Source: Cellulomonas sp.
GTDB taxonomy: Bacteria; Actinomycetota; Actinomycetes; Actinomycetales; Cellulomonadaceae
Assembly (NCBI GenBank): GCA_027451305.1
Contig: DAIDJQ010000116.1
Coordinates: 1 to 7,479, forward strand
Direction of reading: 5' to 3'
Length of the DNA: 7,479 nt
Shown here: one piece after another, positions 4,595 to 7,479 of the stretch
Layout of the letters: every line of letters begins with the position of its first letter
Numbering within the stretch: position 1 is the stretch's first letter
Position numbers and translations under genes: made by a program
The notes under the pieces: generated by a model
Seen by the model: the letters and a program-made list of their open reading frames with translations, nothing else
Databases searched by the model: none
What the model was told of the DNA's origin: nothing

Positions 4595-6133
4595 ATGAGC
4601 ACCAGACGTGGGCGTCGCGCCCTCGCCGCGATCGGACTGGTCGTCACGGCCGCACTGGCGGTCTCCGCCTGCTCCGCGGGCGCCTCCCCGAAGCCGTCGG
4701 CCTCATCGTCCACCGCGAACGTCAACACCGACGCCACCCTCCGGCTCGGTCTGGCGGCCTCGCCCGCCAACCTGGACTTCACCTCCACGGGCGGCGCCGC
4801 GATCTTCCAGGCCCTGCTCGGCAACGTGTACGAGGGGCTGGTCCAGCTGGACCAGAGCGGCAAGGTGGTCCCCCTGCTGGCCACCGGGTGGACGGTGAGC
4901 CCGGACGGCCTGACCTACGACTTCACGCTGCGCGACGGCGTCAGGTTCAGCAACGGCTCCCCGTTCGACGCAGCCGCGGTGAAGTTCTCCCTCGAGCGCG
5001 TCAAGACGTGGAAGGCCAACACCCCGGGCAACCTCGCGGCGCTGGACCACGTGGACGTCGTCTCGCCCACCGAGGTGAAGCTGGTGCTCAGCACGCCGGA
5101 CGCGACCGTGCCGTTCTGGCTGGCCGGGCCGCTGGGCGCGATGTTCTCCCCGGACGCCGTGGGGTCCCTGGCGACCACGGCGGTGGGTACCGGCCCGTTC
5201 ACGGTCACCTCCTACCAGACCGGCGTGAAGCTGGTGCTCACCCGCAACGACGGCTACTGGGGTACCAAGGCCCAGGTCAAGCAGGTGGACCTGATGTACT
5301 TCGCCGACGCGAGCGCCGCCGCCAACGCGATGCGGTCCGGCGGGGTGGACGCCCTGTACCAGGCGGAGGCGTACGACCAGGTCGCCTCGTTCCGGACGGA
5401 CCCGAGGCTGACGGTCACCACCGGCAGCTCCCAGGGCGTGGTGGTGATGTCGATGAACGAGGCGAACCCCGCGCTCGCGGACGTGCGGGTGCGGCAGGCC
5501 ATCAGCCACGCGATCGACAAGAAGGCCGTGGTCGCGGCCGCCACGGGTGGGTTCGCCACCGAGCTGCACGGTCCGGCGGTGCCGACCGACCCGTACTTCG
5601 TCACGTCCGACGAGCCCTACCCGTACGACCCGGCCGCGGCCAAGCAGCTGCTCGCTGCCGCCGGGGTCAGCGGGCTCGCGCTCACGTTCACCGTGCCCAA
5701 CCGGCCCTACGCCCAGGCGATCAGCCAGGTGGTGCAGTCCGACCTCGCCGCCGTCGGCATCACCGCCACGCTGCAGGTGCAGGAGTTCCCCGCCGTCTGG
5801 GTGGACAAGACGCTGACCCAGCACCAGTTCGACCTCACCGTGGTGAACCACGTCGAGCCCCGCAGCGTCACCAACTACGGCAACCCGCAGTACTACTGGA
5901 GCTACTCCAACCCGGCGGTGCAGAAGGACTTCGCGGCAGCCAAGGCGGCCACCGACGAGGACGCGTACATCACGCAGATGACCGACGCGGTGGCCCAGAT
6001 CATCAAGGACGCGGCCGGGGTGTGGCTGTACAACCCGCCGAACATCGTGGTGTCCACCACGGCGGTGCACGGGCTGCCGCAGAACGACCTGGGCGTGGGG
6101 ATCGGCCTCGCCGGTGTCTCCGTCACCGGTTGA
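4595..6133 (+). CDS. ABC importer substrate-binding lipoprotein, family 5 (DppA/OppA/NikA type)
   Basis: A 512-residue extracellular lipoprotein that captures the substrate for the importer encoded downstream. ATG 4595 is chosen because GAGAGGA (4581-4587) lies seven bases upstream and a clean signal peptide follows: RRGRR, a hydrophobic core and the lipobox VSAC with Cys26. Upstream in-frame TTG/GTG codons would spoil the signal. A Ser/Ala/Pro linker leads to the family 5 fold: DATLRLGLAASPANLDFTST start (46-65), NVYEGLVQLD (77-86), and the hallmark LTYDFTLRDGVRFSNGSPF with the following helix (106-136). Then come TAVGTGPFTVTSY (195-207), VRVRQAISHAIDK (297-309), a DPAAAKQLLAAAG stretch (345-357) and a C-terminal lobe rich in Tyr/Trp. 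Members bind di- or oligopeptides, nickel chelates, heme or sugars, and sequence alone does not tell which. TTGACC at 4535-4540 is a possible -35 but lacks a good -10. Confidence 0.93.
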   Translation: MSTRRGRRALAAIGLVVTAALAVSACSAGASPKPSASSSTANVNTDATLRLGLAASPANLDFTSTGGAAIFQALLGNVYEGLVQLDQSGKVVPLLATGWTVSPDGLTYDFTLRDGVRFSNGSPFDAAAVKFSLERVKTWKANTPGNLAALDHVDVVSPTEVKLVLSTPDATVPFWLAGPLGAMFSPDAVGSLATTAVGTGPFTVTSYQTGVKLVLTRNDGYWGTKAQVKQVDLMYFADASAAANAMRSGGVDALYQAEAYDQVASFRTDPRLTVTTGSSQGVVVMSMNEANPALADVRVRQAISHAIDKKAVVAAATGGFATELHGPAVPTDPYFVTSDEPYPYDPAAAKQLLAAAGVSGLALTFTVPNRPYAQAISQVVQSDLAAVGITATLQVQEFPAVWVDKTLTQHQFDLTVVNHVEPRSVTNYGNPQYYWSYSNPAVQKDFAAAKAATDEDAYITQMTDAVAQIIKDAAGVWLYNPPNIVVSTTAVHGLPQNDLGVGIGLAGVSVTG

Positions 6134-6171
6134 CCGGGCCGCCGGGCCCCGTCGCTGGCGGCGCCGCCCGG
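6134..6171 (+). other. Intercistronic stem-loop between binding-protein and permease genes
   Basis: Directly after the stop codon of the binding-protein gene, CCGGGC (6134-6139) can pair with GCCCGG (6166-6171), and inside it GCCGCC (6138-6143) with GGCGGC (6157-6162), in partly competing arrangements. In ABC importer operons, stem-loops after the binding-protein gene commonly protect the upstream mRNA or partly end transcription, giving more binding protein than permease. That role is inferred here from position only. The 78-base gap to the permease otherwise shows no feature except a weak GGGG (6202-6205) that may serve as ribosome binding site. Confidence 0.45.
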
Positions 6172-6211
6172 TCGGTCCGAGTCACGTGCCTGCTCCTCGT
6201 CGGGGCCGTCG

Positions 6212-7159
6212 ATGGTGCTGACCGTGCTGCGACGCCTCGGGGTGTTCGCCCTGACGCTGCTGGTGGCCTCGCTGATCGTCTTCGTGCTGCTCGCCGTGCT
6301 GCCCGGCGACCCGGCGCGCGCCCAGCTCGGCCTGGACGCCACGGCCGACCAGGTGGCGGCGCTGCGGCACCAGCTGGGCCTGGACCGGCCGCTGCCGGTG
6401 CAGTACCTGCACTGGCTCGGCCAGCTGGTGACGGGGAACCTCGGCATCTCCTACGCCACCCGTGCACCGGTGGGACCCGAGGTGCTGAACGCCATGCAGG
6501 TGTCCCTGCTGCTGGTGGCGGCCGGCATGGTGGTCGCGGCCCTGATCGCGCTGCCGACCGGCCTGCTCGCGGCCCTTCGGCAGGGGAGGCCGGACGGCGC
6601 GGTGCTGTCCGCGGCAACCCAGGTGGGCATCTCGGTGCCGAGCTTCCTGGCCGGGCTGCTGCTGGTGACGGTGTTCGCCGTGCGGCTGCACTGGCTGCCC
6701 TCCGGCGGCTGGGTGGCGCCGGTCGACGGGGTGGTGCCCTTCCTGCGGCACCTGGTGCTGCCGGCCCTGGCGTTGGGCCTGGTCAGGGGCGCGATCCTGT
6801 CCCGCTACCTGCGCGCGGCGGTGCTGGACGTGCAGCGTGAGGACTTCATGCGGACGGCGCGCGCCAAGGGGATGACGCGGCTGCAGGCGATGCGCCGGCA
6901 CGGGCTGCGCAACGCGCTGGTGCCGGTGGTCACGGTGACCGGGGTGGAGTTCGCCGGGCTGCTGGTGGGCGCCGTGGTGATCGAGACGGTGTTCGTGATC
7001 CCCGGGCTGGGGTCGCTGCTGCTGCGCTCGGTGGCCGACCGGGACCTGGTCGAGGTGCAGGCCGTCGTCATGGTGGTGGTGGTGCTGGTGCTCGCGATCA
7101 ACCTGCTGGTGGACCTGGTCTACGTGCTCGTGGACCCGCGGCTGCGCAGGTCGCGATGA
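6212..7159 (+). CDS. ABC importer permease, DppB type
   Basis: A 315-residue membrane subunit that forms half of the translocation channel. ATG 6212 fits the family N-terminus (a short basic MVLTVLRRLG before helix 1). GTG 6215 would be almost equivalent, and the ribosome binding site is weak (GGGG, 6202-6205). Features in order: helix 1 (about 9-30) ending in LPGDPARAQLG, the typical DppB loop with Gln-rich QLGLDRPLPVQYLHWLGQLVTGNLG (54-78, GNLGIS being the usual end), then further helices near 96-121, 132-157 and 178-197. The EAA loop that contacts the ATPase follows (REDFMRTARAKG, 209-220, to NAL at 236). Final helices lie at 245-268 and 283-306, with ETVFVIPGLGSLL (258-270) conserved in this family. 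Length and architecture are normal. Its stop overlaps the next gene by ATGA at 7156-7159, showing translational coupling. Confidence 0.95.
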   Translation: MVLTVLRRLGVFALTLLVASLIVFVLLAVLPGDPARAQLGLDATADQVAALRHQLGLDRPLPVQYLHWLGQLVTGNLGISYATRAPVGPEVLNAMQVSLLLVAAGMVVAALIALPTGLLAALRQGRPDGAVLSAATQVGISVPSFLAGLLLVTVFAVRLHWLPSGGWVAPVDGVVPFLRHLVLPALALGLVRGAILSRYLRAAVLDVQREDFMRTARAKGMTRLQAMRRHGLRNALVPVVTVTGVEFAGLLVGAVVIETVFVIPGLGSLLLRSVADRDLVEVQAVVMVVVVLVLAINLLVDLVYVLVDPRLRRSR

Positions 7160-7479
7160 GCGGGCCGCGCGCGACGAACGGCGAGGGCGCGACGAACGGC
7201 GAGGGCACGACGGGCACGGTGGCGGCTGCCGGGGTGCGGCGCAGGTGGAACGGCACGCTGCTGGTCGGTGCCGTCATGGTGGCGGCCGTGGTGCTGCTCG
7301 GTCTGGTGTCGCTCGTCTGGACCCCGCACGACCCGCTGGTCACCGACCCGCTGCACCGCCTGCAGGGGCCGAGCGCGGCGCACTGGCTCGGCACCGACGG
7401 CCTCGGGCGGGACGCCGCGAGCATGCTGGTGGTCGGCTCGCGGGTGCCGCTGCTGGTGGGCCTGGTCGCGGTGCTGATC
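7156..7479 (+). CDS. ABC importer permease, DppC type, N-terminal part
   Basis: The first 108 codons of the second permease; the gene runs off the right edge without a stop. The ATG overlaps the TGA of the DppB-type gene, and AGG (7148-7150) five bases upstream is a modest ribosome binding site. Residues 1-30 form a hydrophilic cytoplasmic extension containing ATNGEG twice (6-17), followed by RRR. Helix 1 covers about 34-55, and the first external loop contains TPHDP. HWLGTDGLGRDAASMLVVGSRVPLLVGLV (76-104) matches the DppC hallmark (H.LGTD.LGRD..SR...G.R.SL.VG) before helix 2. It would pair with the DppB-type subunit. The EAA loop and the remaining helices, and the one or two ATPase genes expected next, lie outside the window. 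Confidence 0.9.
   Translation, partial: MSGPRATNGEGATNGEGTTGTVAAAGVRRRWNGTLLVGAVMVAAVVLLGLVSLVWTPHDPLVTDPLHRLQGPSAAHWLGTDGLGRDAASMLVVGSRVPLLVGLVAVLI
7171..7206 (+). repeat. Two perfect tandem copies of an 18-bp unit in the DppC-type gene
   Basis: GCGACGAACGGCGAGGGC occurs at 7171-7188 and again, without a mismatch, at 7189-7206. It is in frame and encodes ATNGEG twice, followed by a degenerate third start (ACGACGGGC, TTG). The duplication lies in the poorly conserved cytoplasmic N-terminus, so copy number changes by 18 bp would be tolerated. Identity at every third codon position points to recent duplication or slippage. Confidence 0.9.

Noticed and set aside
1663..4884. Very long open frame on the minus strand (over 1,000 codons)
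   Set aside because: It is antisense or frame-shifted to the antiporter, Rieske, CopC and binding-protein genes. Its product is Arg/Gly/Ala-rich low-complexity sequence, as expected of a shadow frame in very GC-rich DNA.
5075..5240. 16-base direct repeat GTGAAGCTGGTGCTCA, 150 bases apart in frame
   Set aside because: Both copies encode VKLVL[S/T] beta-strands usual in family 5 binding proteins. Strong codon bias explains the identical DNA.
4888..6840. Long plus-strand open frame within the binding-protein and permease region
   Set aside because: It is a shifted frame of the clearly assigned importer genes and gives Arg/Gly-rich sequence with no domain.
7066..7110. Run of GTG and CTG codons resembling a simple repeat
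   Set aside because: It encodes a Val/Leu-rich membrane helix of the DppB-type permease; preferred codons give the repetitive look.
1..7479. CRISPR arrays, tRNA/rRNA genes, insertion sequences, attachment sites, phage or defence clusters
   Set aside because: Nothing with regular spaced repeats, cloverleaf potential, transposase or integrase motifs, or terminal inverted repeats was seen. The only possible defence-related item is the Doc-like tail at the left edge.

Overview
The window is very GC-rich. Its genes use GC-ending codons, GTG starts, Shine-Dalgarno sites of the GGAGG type and TANNNT-like -10 elements. This fits a high-GC actinobacterium, plausibly a Cellulomonas-type member of the Micrococcales, although the genus is an inference. 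I saw no insertion sequence, integrase, CRISPR array, tRNA or rRNA. It reads as ordinary chromosome at the junction of several unrelated transcription units.

Left part (1-776, + strand): the C-terminal end of a Fic/Doc-type (death-on-curing) toxin-like protein enters from the left edge. It is followed by an unrecognised small protein with two membrane segments (228-647). A third, very short coding signal at 685-776 has a good start region but changes reading frame inside a run of C residues.

Middle part (822-3581, - strand): three genes are read right to left. These are a 14-TM DHA2-type drug/proton antiporter (3581-1761), a secreted Rieske [2Fe-2S] lipoprotein (1709-1260) and a four-helix membrane protein (1256-822). 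The last two are 3 bases apart and very probably co-translated, suggesting a small envelope redox pair. An 11-base promoter-like motif (CGCACTAGCGT) overlaps the end of the antiporter gene, so the pair may have its own promoter.

Right part (3757-7479, + strand): a CopC-domain copper-binding protein, membrane-anchored at its C-terminus, is divergent from the antiporter. It appears to be expressed from a leaderless mRNA whose -10 region is the same 11-base motif. A double hairpin terminator closes it. Then comes an ABC importer operon of the dipeptide/oligopeptide/nickel class: a family 5 substrate-binding lipoprotein, a DppB-type permease, and the first 108 codons of a DppC-type permease, which starts on an ATGA overlap. 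The ATP-binding subunits would be expected beyond the right edge.

No clearly new system is visible. The points most worth checking are the Rieske plus four-helix pair, the frame-switching mini-gene at 685-776, the shared 11-base promoter motif with leaderless copC, and the repeat-rich divergent promoter region at 3582-3756.
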